From contig NZ_CP012678.1 of assembly GCF_001298525.1 (NCBI RefSeq), forward strand, positions 2,046,001 through 2,110,000: 64,000 nt of DNA, given 5' to 3'. This DNA is from Psychrobacter urativorans. GTDB lineage: Bacteria > Pseudomonadota > Gammaproteobacteria > Pseudomonadales > Moraxellaceae. The notes below the pieces were generated by a model, which saw only the letters and a list, made by a program, of their open reading frames with translations, was not told where the DNA came from and searched no databases. Position 1 is the stretch's first letter, and every line of letters starts with the position of its first letter. Below, one piece after another: positions 23,611-33,157 of this stretch. Both the position numbers and the translations under genes were made by a program.

Positions 23611-24416
23611 GACAAGTCATCAAAGTCAATCCAAATGAAACCATGTCGTTTGCTAAAAAATGGATTGCCTTTCGCACTATTTTAGTCAAAGAGATTCGCC
23701 GTATTCTACGGATTTGGCCACAAACATTATTGCCACCTGTTATTACCATGGTTTTATACTTTATTATCTTTGGGAAGATGATTGGCGGTCGCGTTGGCGA
23801 GATGGGCGGTGTGCCCTATATGCAGTTTATTGTGCCCGGTTTAATCATGATGGCGGTGATTACCAACAGTTATTCTAATGTGGTTTCCAGCTTTTTTAGT
23901 GCCAAATTTACCGCTAGTATTGAGGAGTTGTTGGTTTCTCCCGTCTCTAAGCATGCTATCTTGATGGGCTATATCAGTGGCGGTATTTTTCGTGGTTTGA
24001 TTATTGCCGTCATTGTCTCTATCGTGGCGCTATTCTTTACCAAGCTTGGTATTGAGCATTTATTTGTGACCATGTTTACGGTGCTTGGTACGTCTGTTTT
24101 ATTTTCCTTAGGCGGCTTTATTAATGCGGTCTATGCGCGCTCATTCGACGATATCTCCATTATTCCAAGCTTTGTGCTGACGCCATTAACCTTTTTGGGT
24201 GGGGTGTTTTATTCAATGGAGAATTTATCGCCATTTTGGCACAATGTCTCCTTGCTAAACCCAATTGTGTATATGGTGAACTCGTTCCGTTATGGTATTC
24301 TCGGACACTCTGATGTCAATGTTTGGTATTCGATGGGTGCTATTTTTGCCTTTTGTGTGGTGTTTTATATTATCTCTTACCGACTTTTGAATAATGGTTC
24401 GCGCATTCGTTTATAG
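23607..24416 (+). CDS. yadH: ABC-2 type transporter permease (YadH-like)
   Basis: The membrane half of the exporter, 269 residues with six hydrophobic segments (from ~residue 40 to 262) of the ABC-2 family. The conserved motif region PVSKHAILMGYISGG and the stretch LTFLGGVFYSMENL match the YadH/NodJ group. Co-translated with the ATPase gene upstream. Substrate unknown. Confidence 0.88.
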   Translation: MRQVIKVNPNETMSFAKKWIAFRTILVKEIRRILRIWPQTLLPPVITMVLYFIIFGKMIGGRVGEMGGVPYMQFIVPGLIMMAVITNSYSNVVSSFFSAKFTASIEELLVSPVSKHAILMGYISGGIFRGLIIAVIVSIVALFFTKLGIEHLFVTMFTVLGTSVLFSLGGFINAVYARSFDDISIIPSFVLTPLTFLGGVFYSMENLSPFWHNVSLLNPIVYMVNSFRYGILGHSDVNVWYSMGAIFAFCVVFYIISYRLLNNGSRIRL

Positions 24417-24470
24417 GGTTATTATTAACCCTCATTACAGTTATAAAAATAAAGATAATAAGGAAAAGAA

Positions 24471-25334
24471 ATGAATATTCATGGCATTTTAGGCGAGCAG
24501 ACCACGGATTATCCGACCCAATATAGTCCAGAGACGCTGTATCCTATTGCTCGTAGCATTGGACGTGATGCGATTGGCTGGCAGGACGATAAGCTGAATG
24601 TTGGCGTTGATTGGTGGCACGCGTTTGAGATGTCATGGTTAAATACGCAAGGTATCTCGCAGGTGGCAATGGCGCGTTTTAGTATTCCAGCAAGCTCGCC
24701 TTTTATTGTTGAATCGAAGTCATTAAAGTTATATCTCAATAGTCTGAATTTTACTGAATTTAATAACTGGCAAGCGGTAGAAACGCTGATTGCTAAAGAC
24801 TTATCCAAATGCGTACAAGCGGCTGTACAGGTTGAATTGTTTGCATTAAATAATAATGACTCAGGATTGTTAATCACGCAGCCTGCTGGGGTTTGCATTG
24901 ATAACGCGCTTGCTGACAGCACCGATAAAGTTGCGTTAAGTCTTCATCCTGATGCGTCGCTGTTAAAGGTAGATAGTGTTGACGCTGACGCACAACAAAA
25001 CGGCAGTCAGACCTTTACCTTTTATTCTAACTTGCTGCGCAGTAATTGTCCGGTGACTAATCAGCCGGATTGGGGCACATTAGCGGTAACGATGACGTCT
25101 GAAAAAGCCGTCAATCAAGCCAATATGCTGCGTTATATCTTGAGCTTTCGTCAGCATAATGGCTTTCATGAGCAGTGCGTTGAGCAGATTTTTGCCGATT
25201 TAAGTCAATATTACGAGCCAAGTGCGCTGATGGTGCGAGCATGGTACACGCGCCGTGGCGGTATTGATATCAATCCTTGTCGCTTAAGTGAGTCGTCACT
25301 GTTGCCAACACCTAGTCGTTTGATTCGTCAGTAA
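24471..25334 (+). CDS. queF: NADPH-dependent 7-cyano-7-deazaguanine reductase
   Basis: QueF reduces preQ0 to preQ1 in queuosine biosynthesis for tRNA wobble modification. The 287-residue protein is the long, two-domain (tunnelling-fold) type, as in E. coli (282). The catalytic cysteine lies in SNCPVTNQPDW (~199) and the substrate-binding segment VESKSLKLYLNS (~79-90) is present. GGAAAAG precedes ATG 24471. Single gene; it could be co-transcribed with yadGH, 54 bp upstream. Confidence 0.93.
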   Translation: MNIHGILGEQTTDYPTQYSPETLYPIARSIGRDAIGWQDDKLNVGVDWWHAFEMSWLNTQGISQVAMARFSIPASSPFIVESKSLKLYLNSLNFTEFNNWQAVETLIAKDLSKCVQAAVQVELFALNNNDSGLLITQPAGVCIDNALADSTDKVALSLHPDASLLKVDSVDADAQQNGSQTFTFYSNLLRSNCPVTNQPDWGTLAVTMTSEKAVNQANMLRYILSFRQHNGFHEQCVEQIFADLSQYYEPSALMVRAWYTRRGGIDINPCRLSESSLLPTPSRLIRQ

Positions 25335-25422
25335 ACATTAGCATTAGCATTAGTAACTGTAATCATCCAATTTTATCCTATATAATTAGTAAACATTATT
25401 TTACTAAAATTAGGATGTAATT

Positions 25423-25815
25423 ATGAAAGTAATAACAGGTTTTTTTGCTGCGACAATGATGACGGTATTATCAATGACTGGAGCACAAGCTGCATTTGTA
25501 GAAAAAGAATATGTTTGTGAAGATTCCTATATGGAAGTGGCTTCCGATTGTGGCACAAATGCCGTTTTAGTTGAAAAGAAGCGTCTTAATAAAATTTATA
25601 TGAGTGCGTATCGTACACTATCTGCAACGCAAAAGACCCAGTTGGATAAAGAACAGGCAGCTTGGCTGAAGAGTCGCAATAAGAAGTGTAACTTTGAGCA
25701 TGAAGGTGAGATGAATAATATGGTTGTTTGGCAAATGATTGGTGCTGATGTTTGTACCGCGAATGAGAGCCAAAAACGCAGTAAAGCACTGGCTAAAAAG
25801 TACAATATTAAATAA
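25423..25815 (+). CDS. LprI-like exported protein (DUF1311)
   Basis: A 130-residue secreted protein with a signal peptide (1-23, cleavage after AQA) and a DUF1311/LprI domain: the motif LNKIYMSAYRTLSATQKTQL, then AWLKSRNKKC. Four cysteines are conserved as expected. Members such as LprI inhibit lysozyme in the periplasm; whether this one does is not known. Ends at a bidirectional terminator shared with proS. Confidence 0.78.
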   Translation: MKVITGFFAATMMTVLSMTGAQAAFVEKEYVCEDSYMEVASDCGTNAVLVEKKRLNKIYMSAYRTLSATQKTQLDKEQAAWLKSRNKKCNFEHEGEMNNMVVWQMIGADVCTANESQKRSKALAKKYNIK

Positions 25816-25837
25816 TGATTTTCATTTATTCAGCAAT

Positions 25838-25869
25838 AAAAAAGCGCCCTTAAATAGGACGCTTTTTTA
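25838..25869. terminator. Bidirectional terminator between the LprI-like gene and proS
   Basis: AAAAAGCG-CCT and AGG-CGCTTTTT form a hairpin flanked by an A tract and a T tract, serving both convergent genes. Confidence 0.85.
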
Positions 25870-25889
25870 TTACTTACTTTTTAATACTA

Positions 25890-27608
25890 CTATTTAGCAG
25901 TTACTTTAGCCAATACTTCATCACGGCTTAGCAATTGCTTTTCGCTATCTCGGCGATTGACATATTCGTACTTATCTTCTGCTAAGTTACGGTCAGACAC
26001 CACGATACGATGCGGAATACCAATCAATTCAAGATCAGCAAACTTCACACCCGGACGCTCGTTACGGTCATCAAGCAACACATTAACACCTTGTGCTTTT
26101 AACTCGTTATAAAGTGCCGTTGCCGTCACCATAACGGTCTCTTCTTTCGATTTCATCGGTACGATAGCGACTTCAAAGGGTGCCAGTGAGTCATTAACGT
26201 TTGGCGTTGGTGGCCACATGATGCCATTTTCGTCATTGTTCTGCTCAATAGCCGCGGCAATAATACGGCTCACACCGATACCGTAACAGCCCATCATGAG
26301 CGTTACCGGTTTGCCATTTTCACCAGACACGTTACAGTTCATGGCTTGCGAGTATTTATCACCCAACTGGAAAATATGACCAACTTCGATACCGCGCTTA
26401 ATTTGTAGCAAGCCTTTACCATCAGGAGAAGGGTCGCCTTCATTGACGTTGCGAATATCAACCACGCGGGTAATACGCGCATCACGCTCCCAGTTCATGC
26501 CAGTGGTATGTTTATTAACCACATTGGCACCAGAGACGAAATCAGACAATGCCGCAGCAGCGCGATCGACAAATACGGGCATATCTAGCTCAACGCCAAT
26601 ATAGCCTTTATGTAGACCAGCTGCTTTTAACTCTTCCTCAGTTGCCATCGTTAACGGTACATTGGCTTCTTCGATTTTTTCAGCTTTAATGGTATTCAGC
26701 GTATGGTCACCGCGCAAAACAACGGCGATAAGCTGCGGCTCACCTTCAGCGGTATGCCCTTGCACAATCAATGTCTTAGCCGTATTCGCCAGTGGAATAT
26801 TGAGATATTCTGCAACCGCTTCACAGGTTGGCATATTTTCAGTGAATACATCTTCACGTGGCTTGGTCGCTGGCTGACGCTCAGCGGTGCTGATAGACTC
26901 GGCAAGCTCAACGTTCGCAGCATAATCGGACGAATCTGAGAAGGCGATATCGTCTTCACCGCTATCCGCTAGGACATGAAACTCATGTGATGCAAAACCG
27001 CCAATAGAGCCAGTATCCGCTTGTACCGCACGGAAATCTAAACCCAAACGCGTAAAGATGCGCGTATAAGCGTCATACATTTCATCATAGGTCTTGGCTA
27101 ATGAGGCTTGGTCAACGTGAAAGGAGTACGCATCTTTCATGGTAAATTCACGCGCGCGCATCACCCCAAAACGTGGGCGAATCTCATCACGGAATTTGTT
27201 TTGAATTTGAAAAAAGGTAATTGGTAGCTGCTTATAGCTGCGCAATTCACCTTGTGCCAGATTGGTAATCACTTCTTCATGTGTTGGACCGAGCACAAAG
27301 TCGCGGTCATGACGGTCTTTAAAGCGCAAAAGTTCAGGACCGTAATCGTTAAAACGTCCGGTCATCTGCCACAGCTCAGCAGGCTGAGTCATCGGCATCA
27401 GCACTTCTTGTGCGCCAATATTTTGCATTTCTTCGCGAACGATACGCTCGACTTTTTGCAACACGCGCAGCCCCATCGGCAGCCAGATATACAATCCAGA
27501 CGCGATTTTACGAATCAGACCGGCACGTACCATCAATTGACTTGAGGCGATATCGGCATCACTAGGGGTTTCTTTTAGCGTGGCAAACAAAAACTGACTG
27601 GCTTTCAT
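25890..27608 (-). CDS. proS: Prolyl-tRNA synthetase
   Basis: Charges tRNA-Pro with proline in the cytoplasm. The 572-residue protein is the bacterial form: class II catalytic core with motif 2 in [19 protein letters not shown] (split here, ~140-158), the INS editing domain (~230-400, e.g. TLIVQGH and GYIGV), motif 3 [14 protein letters not shown] (~443), and the C-terminal anticodon-binding domain with [11 protein letters not shown]. No anomaly seen. Confidence 0.97.
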   Translation of the reverse strand: MKASQFLFATLKETPSDADIASSQLMVRAGLIRKIASGLYIWLPMGLRVLQKVERIVREEMQNIGAQEVLMPMTQPAELWQMTGRFNDYGPELLRFKDRHDRDFVLGPTHEEVITNLAQGELRSYKQLPITFFQIQNKFRDEIRPRFGVMRAREFTMKDAYSFHVDQASLAKTYDEMYDAYTRIFTRLGLDFRAVQADTGSIGGFASHEFHVLADSGEDDIAFSDSSDYAANVELAESISTAERQPATKPREDVFTENMPTCEAVAEYLNIPLANTAKTLIVQGHTAEGEPQLIAVVLRGDHTLNTIKAEKIEEANVPLTMATEEELKAAGLHKGYIGVELDMPVFVDRAAAALSDFVSGANVVNKHTTGMNWERDARITRVVDIRNVNEGDPSPDGKGLLQIKRGIEVGHIFQLGDKYSQAMNCNVSGENGKPVTLMMGCYGIGVSRIIAAAIEQNNDENGIMWPPTPNVNDSLAPFEVAIVPMKSKEETVMVTATALYNELKAQGVNVLLDDRNERPGVKFADLELIGIPHRIVVSDRNLAEDKYEYVNRRDSEKQLLSRDEVLAKVTAK

Positions 27609-28131
27609 AAATAAAGCATGACCTTATCTTTGATAAAATAAAAAATAAAGAGTAGAAAGCTGAGCGTTTGGCTGAGGATACTTGCTCGCCATAATCTCAC
27701 CTTTATAGCTACTGTTTATAGCTGCAACAACAATGGAATCAACCGTAATGGACGTATGAATACGTCATCCATTTAACAGTTTGTAAGCCTGAAAATAAAT
27801 TTATGCCGATATTTTATCGATACAATCAGACTATGTTAGGTAAACTTCGTCTCAGACGCAATGACTTTTTACGTTTTCAGCTTGTGCCGCTCAGAAACAA
27901 AGCAGCAGAGCGGAAAATAGCAGCGTTATTAAATGGTTATTGAAAGCGTCTTAGGGCAATATGGGTTAACTAATTTATAAAATTTTATGCAGATTTTTCC
28001 AAGTCACTGTGTAAAAAATGAATAGCAATAATTTGATGCACATGCGAAAACTTAGCATTTCTATCATCGCCAGTGTCGTCAGTATCAATAGCTTATGAAT
28101 AATAAATAATGATGAATTTAAGGTAGCGTTT
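27609..28131. other. Intergenic stretch between proS and a DUF4230 gene
   Basis: About 520 bases between divergent genes. I see no RNA gene and no convincing frame beyond a 26-codon one at 28018. Promoters for both neighbours must lie here but no clear pair of boxes stands out. Confidence 0.4.
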
Positions 28132-28914
28132 ATGAAAACTCCTGTTAAGCATACAGACCCTAATAGTCCTCTTAGTAAGCAGCCGAAAGCGCCGCAAAAC
28201 TCTAAGCAACCTATTGCTATGTCTACGTGGCTATTATTACTGCTCAGTTTTGCCGCATTGGCTTTTTCTCTTTATAGTATTCAAGATCGCGCTGTAGAAG
28301 AGCCTATCAAAACCATCACGCGTGAAGGCGTGGTGACAAAAATACAGCAGCTGAATCGTTTGCAAACGGTGGCATTTAGTGTCGATACAGTGATTAGCAG
28401 TCAGAAGCAAGGCAGTTGGATGAAGCTGTGGCAAGATGAGCAAAAAGGGCTGTTTATTGCTCGCGGTCGCGTAGAAGCAGGCGTTGACTTAAGCGCGCTC
28501 ACGCCTGAGATGGTACAAGTGGTACAGCCAACAGCGAATGAAAATACTAAAAATACAAATAGTGATATGCCGACTGCTGAAGGGGAAAACCCAGTCGCTA
28601 CGATGCCGCATATTAATATCACCTTGCCACAATCAGAGATATTTTCCGTTTATCTGGATAATATCGAAATTTATGATTGGCAAACCGGTGCCTTTGGATT
28701 GATGAAAGTTGACCCCAAAATCTTAGCACAAGCCCAAAGTATGGCTAAAAAAGAAGTACTCGAGCGCGCTTGTCGCGGCGACGTTTTGGATATAGCGTTA
28801 AAGAATGCCCAAACGCAGATGCAGCAGCTATTTTCTTTAACCGGTGCCGTGGTTACGGTGACGACTCAAGGTTCGGGTGCGTGTCAGTTACCGACTGCAA
28901 AGCCACAGTCATAA
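28132..28914 (+). CDS. Membrane-anchored DUF4230 protein
   Basis: A 260-residue protein with a cytoplasmic N terminus, one membrane helix (~30-48) and a large periplasmic part. Residues ~60-235 fit the DUF4230 family: a conserved segment after the helix (REGVVTKIQQLNRLQT), LPQSEIFSVYLDN in the middle and an alpha-helical tail. Function of the family is unknown. The ~20-residue insert rich in N, T and E near residue 130-150 looks like a linker. Confidence 0.72.
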   Translation: MKTPVKHTDPNSPLSKQPKAPQNSKQPIAMSTWLLLLLSFAALAFSLYSIQDRAVEEPIKTITREGVVTKIQQLNRLQTVAFSVDTVISSQKQGSWMKLWQDEQKGLFIARGRVEAGVDLSALTPEMVQVVQPTANENTKNTNSDMPTAEGENPVATMPHINITLPQSEIFSVYLDNIEIYDWQTGAFGLMKVDPKILAQAQSMAKKEVLERACRGDVLDIALKNAQTQMQQLFSLTGAVVTVTTQGSGACQLPTAKPQS

Positions 28915-29211
28915 TTTGAATGGGCTACCTGTTTGTCTTAGCGTTTTAGTGTTCTACGTTAGAATAATACTGAACAATATTGACTAATACATGAGCCGTT
29001 TTATGAGGAGTGTGGTAGTCAAGGTCTTAATAGATATAGTATTCAGAGTTGCTATAATCTAAACTTCACTGCCACAAACCGTCATAAGCTGAAGTATTTA
29101 GATAGGTGTTAAACAGTGTTCGAATATTATGAAGTTACTGTAAAAGTAATATGAAGATATAAAGATGAGGACGTAACCAATGAGTGCAAAAAAACAGTAT
29201 AGCGAGGTAAC

Positions 29212-30717
29212 ATGAGTGATCTCATGCAAAGTAGCCACAGCAATCTAAAAAAAATATTGCGCACCGCGTTGGTTGGCATGAAGCCTGCTGACCAAGTGCT
29301 GCTGAAAGGTTATTTGCGCGTGCTACTACGCTTAGAGGTCGATTTGGAGTGGGTATCAGCCAGTCACCCGCAAGTTGATTTGTTTATGATTAACAATGAG
29401 TTTCGCCATGCTGAAAGTATTGTGAAGCTGCTAGCAGGACAACGACAAAAACCAGTGCTTTATATCAGCCGAACGGATAGTCATAACGGTTGGATAGCGG
29501 ACGACAGACTTATTTTGCCGCTCAAAAAACTTGATACGTTTAATGACTGGTTGATACAGTCGGTCATCGTGCTTAAACAAAATGCCGGTGTGGTCACCAC
29601 TATTTTACAGCACAATCAAACCATCGCTGCACAGCCAATGCCCGCTGATGTTAATACCCAAATGCCTGCTCCGCTTAATAATGCTCCATTAACTAACGCC
29701 TCACTGAATAATGCGCCACCAACGGCTAGCGTGCACACACAAGATTATCAGAATATTATTACCATTATTCAACAGTTACAGCGGCGTCCAACGGGGTTGT
29801 ATCAAATTGTGATGCACTCTAATAACCATACGCAGACGCTTGCCATTATTCAGCCGCAGAAAGGACAAGTATGGTTGCCTGAGAAAAATAATGAGAGTAG
29901 GTCGTCAGCATTCAGCCTAGATTGGCAGCTACAACCCTATCAAGGGCTAGCGCCACTCGATAGCGAGGCTGATGATTTGAGGCAATGGCTGTGGCAGCAA
30001 GCGTGGTGTCAAGCGCTGTTACTGCTGCCTTTAGTCAGTGATAACTTAACTTATCAACTGCGCTACTCGATTAAACCAAATTTTATGATTCCTCATAAAA
30101 CGACTGATCATCCAGACCTCATAAAAAAAGAACGTCAAGCATTGCTAAGCGTGATGACGGCTTTAGAGTTTGCGCCTTGTGATGTTAATCAGTTGGCAAC
30201 TCTGGCGGATATTTCCATTAAATCCACCAAAAAGATAATCGGCTGTCTATTGTTCTCAGGCAGTTTGCAGGAAGATAGTTATAAACAACTTGATATTCGT
30301 ATTAAGCGTTTATCGAGTACGCTGCAAGCTCACGCTGTCGAGGTATCAGCAGTTAAGCCATTATTATCCGTATCGACCAGTGCGACTAAGGCAGCAATGG
30401 CGGAAGTGGCAGATAGAGCGGGAACTACGCTTGATTCTAATAAAGAAGAGCAAACTCCAATGGCAGCATTATTAGTAAGACACGCGCACGGTAAGACGCC
30501 TGCGAGTACCGTATCAAATTCTGCAATCAGCTCAAGTCGTATGTCTACTTCAGAACGTGCTATCTCAGAACGTTCTACCTCAGAGCTGTCTACTTCACAG
30601 CTTGCCAATCGGACCGCCAATAATCAAACTGATAGCCAAAGCAATGCTCAGACTATAGATGCCCAACAAGAAAAGCGTGGATTTTTGTCTCGATTACGGC
30701 AAACATTGGGTTTATAA
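29212..30717 (+). CDS. Hypothetical protein with repetitive Ser/Thr-rich tail
   Basis: A 501-residue cytoplasmic protein without signal or membrane helices. Residues ~1-125 and ~195-275 look globular; residues ~140-175 are a linker rich in N, A, P and T. Residues ~290-360 may be a winged-helix domain (LLSVMTALEFAPCDVNQLA, then LADISIKSTKKIIGCLLFSG). The tail (~430-490) has short repeats around TSERAISERSTSELSTS. A regulatory role is possible but the family is not recognised. GAGG precedes the ATG. Confidence 0.65.
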   Translation: MSDLMQSSHSNLKKILRTALVGMKPADQVLLKGYLRVLLRLEVDLEWVSASHPQVDLFMINNEFRHAESIVKLLAGQRQKPVLYISRTDSHNGWIADDRLILPLKKLDTFNDWLIQSVIVLKQNAGVVTTILQHNQTIAAQPMPADVNTQMPAPLNNAPLTNASLNNAPPTASVHTQDYQNIITIIQQLQRRPTGLYQIVMHSNNHTQTLAIIQPQKGQVWLPEKNNESRSSAFSLDWQLQPYQGLAPLDSEADDLRQWLWQQAWCQALLLLPLVSDNLTYQLRYSIKPNFMIPHKTTDHPDLIKKERQALLSVMTALEFAPCDVNQLATLADISIKSTKKIIGCLLFSGSLQEDSYKQLDIRIKRLSSTLQAHAVEVSAVKPLLSVSTSATKAAMAEVADRAGTTLDSNKEEQTPMAALLVRHAHGKTPASTVSNSAISSSRMSTSERAISERSTSELSTSQLANRTANNQTDSQSNAQTIDAQQEKRGFLSRLRQTLGL

Positions 30718-30755
30718 AGAGACGTACAATAGTCACCAATTTAAAAAAAAACAGA

Positions 30756-30797
30756 AAGGTGGAGGGCAGTTATTTTTTTGTTCTCCGCCTTTTTTAT
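30756..30797 (+). terminator. Terminator after the 501-residue protein gene
   Basis: GGTGGAG pairs with CTCCGCC (one G-U pair) around an 18-base loop and is followed by seven T residues. Confidence 0.75.
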
Positions 30798-30859
30798 TTA
30801 TCTTAATTAACATCGTAATAGTGCGATTACAATAACAGGCTTAATAACCTGCCATTATT

Positions 30860-31471
30860 TTATGTTTGCGTGATGACTTCGGCTTCTGCGCTAACTGCCT
30901 CAAAGCTGGTCACTTTATTATTGCGGATTAAGTCTATGATTGTGCCACCTTCATGGCTGACCAGCTCGATATCACCATCGGCTGATTGATACGTTGGGTT
31001 GTTACCTTGCCCTGCAGGCGCACTTAGCGTCATTTTTGACTGGTTTGGCAAGGTGATAATAGCGCTGAGCACGCCTATGGCTGACGTTTTGAACACTACC
31101 GTTAGGGTTTCACCGGAGTCGCTACGATAATGAACATCGGTCACTTGCGTCCCTTTTATAGGTTGTTGCGGGCTAAGCGGCATGGTTTCAGGATTGGTGG
31201 TTATATTGGCATCGTCGGCAGCATCTGCATGGTTCGCTAAGGAATCTGTTGTCGTAGCGCCATCTATATTTTGCTGATTAGGGTTTGCTGTTATATCTTG
31301 ATTGATAGTACTGGTCACAGGTATATTTTGAACGCCAGTTTCTGCCTTGTCGGGCGTGGGTGCTTTTTGACAGCCGCTCAGGATAAACAAGCTTAAGGCA
31401 GCGATTTTGAAAAACGATGTTGGTGTCGAGGGTGTCGGTATCGAGAAGGATGTTATCAATGGGCTGTTCAT
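30860..31471 (-). CDS. Putative lipoprotein, unknown function
   Basis: A 203-residue protein. A long signal (residues 1-34) ends in the lipobox LSGC, so the mature N terminus is a lipidated cysteine. Residues ~35-100 are a low-complexity linker rich in T, N, D and A; residues ~105-203 are a compact beta-rich domain (TDVHYRSDSGETLTVVF and similar). That domain resembles MliC/PliC-type lysozyme-inhibitor lipoproteins (conserved YRSDSGETLTV and a D-G repeat), but I call this only as likely. Confidence 0.65.
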   Translation of the reverse strand: MNSPLITSFSIPTPSTPTSFFKIAALSLFILSGCQKAPTPDKAETGVQNIPVTSTINQDITANPNQQNIDGATTTDSLANHADAADDANITTNPETMPLSPQQPIKGTQVTDVHYRSDSGETLTVVFKTSAIGVLSAIITLPNQSKMTLSAPAGQGNNPTYQSADGDIELVSHEGGTIIDLIRNNKVTSFEAVSAEAEVITQT

Positions 31472-31625
31472 AAGAGCACTCTTTTCTTTATATAGGGGTT
31501 GTCATTTATTTATCAGTGATAGGTCAGTCAAACATTATCATTATAAGGATAAGCAGACCAGAATAAGGGCGAACCTAGTTATCGGTTCTATTGTCAGTTT
31601 CGTTATCAGTTTTGCATCACCGCGG

Positions 31626-32243
31626 CTACTTTATGTTGAGAATATCATTAACCATGCCACTATCTTGAGATACCTCAGCCAGATAGCGCTGGCTGGCAAG
31701 CAACTTATCGACCACACCACTTTGACTTTGATTATTTATTTTTTGGGCAAAATCCAATATGGATTGTAATTGCGCGAGCACCATAGTATAGCTGGTGATT
31801 GCCTTGTCTGTATCAATGATGACCGTGGTTGCATAATCGGGGTCTAAGCTTAGGTAGTCGCGCAATAATTCTGGAATACGGCTGTCGATGAGCTTATTGA
31901 GCGTAAAAAGCTGTGATTCAGTGACATGCTGATGATGCGTACGCTCGTATTGTTGACCGATATCATCCATGATTGCCCGAAATGCTACCGGAACTTGCTC
32001 ATCATACAGCAGCTGAATAAAGGGATGGTTTGCGGAAAATTCAATAATCGACTGTTGATTTATACGTTGCTTCGGTACGGTTTTTTGTTGATTGCCGACC
32101 ATGGTTGTCTTGGCGGCTGCTAAATATTCTTGATGCTGGCGTATTGATTGTACTTGCGTGCGCTTGCTCTTTTCTGTCAGCACAAAAAAAATGGGCACAA
32201 TAATAATCAGGCTGAGTAGCACAAGTAACGCAAAAAAAGACAT
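31626..32243 (-). CDS. Inner-membrane protein, unknown function
   Basis: A 205-residue protein with an N-terminal helix (residues ~2-22) that serves as a membrane anchor; the rest is polar and helical (e.g. RIPELLRDYLSLDPDYA). No family recognised. It stands alone between a lipoprotein gene on the same strand and a divergent YiaA/B gene. A plus-strand 120-codon frame overlapping its 3' end and the lipoprotein start is judged a shadow. Confidence 0.65.
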   Translation of the reverse strand: MSFFALLVLLSLIIIVPIFFVLTEKSKRTQVQSIRQHQEYLAAAKTTMVGNQQKTVPKQRINQQSIIEFSANHPFIQLLYDEQVPVAFRAIMDDIGQQYERTHHQHVTESQLFTLNKLIDSRIPELLRDYLSLDPDYATTVIIDTDKAITSYTMVLAQLQSILDFAQKINNQSQSGVVDKLLASQRYLAEVSQDSGMVNDILNIK

Positions 32244-32536
32244 ATTAAGGCGCTGCCATTGAGAACTGTTAAAGATATAAGAAGGAAGATTGAATAATAG
32301 ACATTATTATTAAGTTATGCTAATCGTTTAAGATATTTTAATACTGTTTTTAGCTTACAATATAGCATGGCTATGCTATTTTAAGGCAAAACAGTGTTAA
32401 GGCAAGCTCGTGTGAAAGCAAAACCGCGTTAAGATAAACAAGTAAGCGGTAAATGTGGTCAGCCCGTCACGACTAGCAATTAATCTATAACCATAAGCAG
32501 CCATTACGAATAATAATAATGATTAAGGATGATGAG

Positions 32537-33088
32537 ATGGATAACGATACGATTACTAAAAGTCAGTTAGCGGCTTATAAACCGACCACCGCTTATGTGG
32601 GCACGTCTTGGGCGGTGATGTTGGTTGGCATTTTGGCGTATTTATTTGGCTTATGGAATGCTCAAAGTATGCTGCTCAATGAAAAGGGCTACTATCTGGC
32701 GGTACTGGCGCTTGGATTATATGCGGCAATCAGTTTGCAAAAGACCCTGCGTGACCGTGCGGAAGGCATTCCGACCACGCAGCTATATTATATGATCAGT
32801 TGGGCAGCATTAGCGCTGTCGGTGGTCTTGATTGCTATGGGACTATTCAATGCGGCAGGATTGAGCCTAAGTGAAAAAGGCTTTTATATGATGGCATTTA
32901 CCATGAGTCTATTCGCTGCGGTGACGATTCAGAAAAACACTCGTGACGAGGCGCAGATTAATGCGCTCATTGCTCCGATTCATAGCCTAAATGTGAGTAG
33001 CGCTGCCAAGCTGAATCATCAGGAGTCTTCTGAATCAGGTAAATCTCTATTTGGCACAGTGAAGTCGCGCATCGACAATAAAGATTGA
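32537..33088 (+). CDS. YiaA/YiaB-type inner membrane protein
   Basis: A 183-residue inner-membrane protein with four helices arranged as two YiaA/B two-helix repeats: AYLFGLWNAQ... followed by GYYLAVLALGLYAAISLQK, and again GLFNAAGLSLSEKGFYMMA with SLFAAVTIQK. The start at ATG 32537 has AAGG 8 bases upstream; an ATG at 32519 is also in frame. The C-terminal ~45 residues are polar. Function of YiaA/B proteins is unknown. Confidence 0.78.
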   Translation: MDNDTITKSQLAAYKPTTAYVGTSWAVMLVGILAYLFGLWNAQSMLLNEKGYYLAVLALGLYAAISLQKTLRDRAEGIPTTQLYYMISWAALALSVVLIAMGLFNAAGLSLSEKGFYMMAFTMSLFAAVTIQKNTRDEAQINALIAPIHSLNVSSAAKLNHQESSESGKSLFGTVKSRIDNKD

Positions 33089-33157
33089 AAGCAGCTTAAT
33101 AGCGATTAAATTGATTGCAATTAAGACGTTCAGTTTAAAACGCACGGGCTTGAATCA

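Noticed and set aside
28018-28098. 26-codon frame upstream of the DUF4230 gene
   Set aside because: Very short, poor ribosome-binding site, no conserved feature.
31407-31769. 120-codon plus-strand frame
   Set aside because: It overlaps the start of a lipoprotein gene and the end of another gene on the opposite strand, both better supported.
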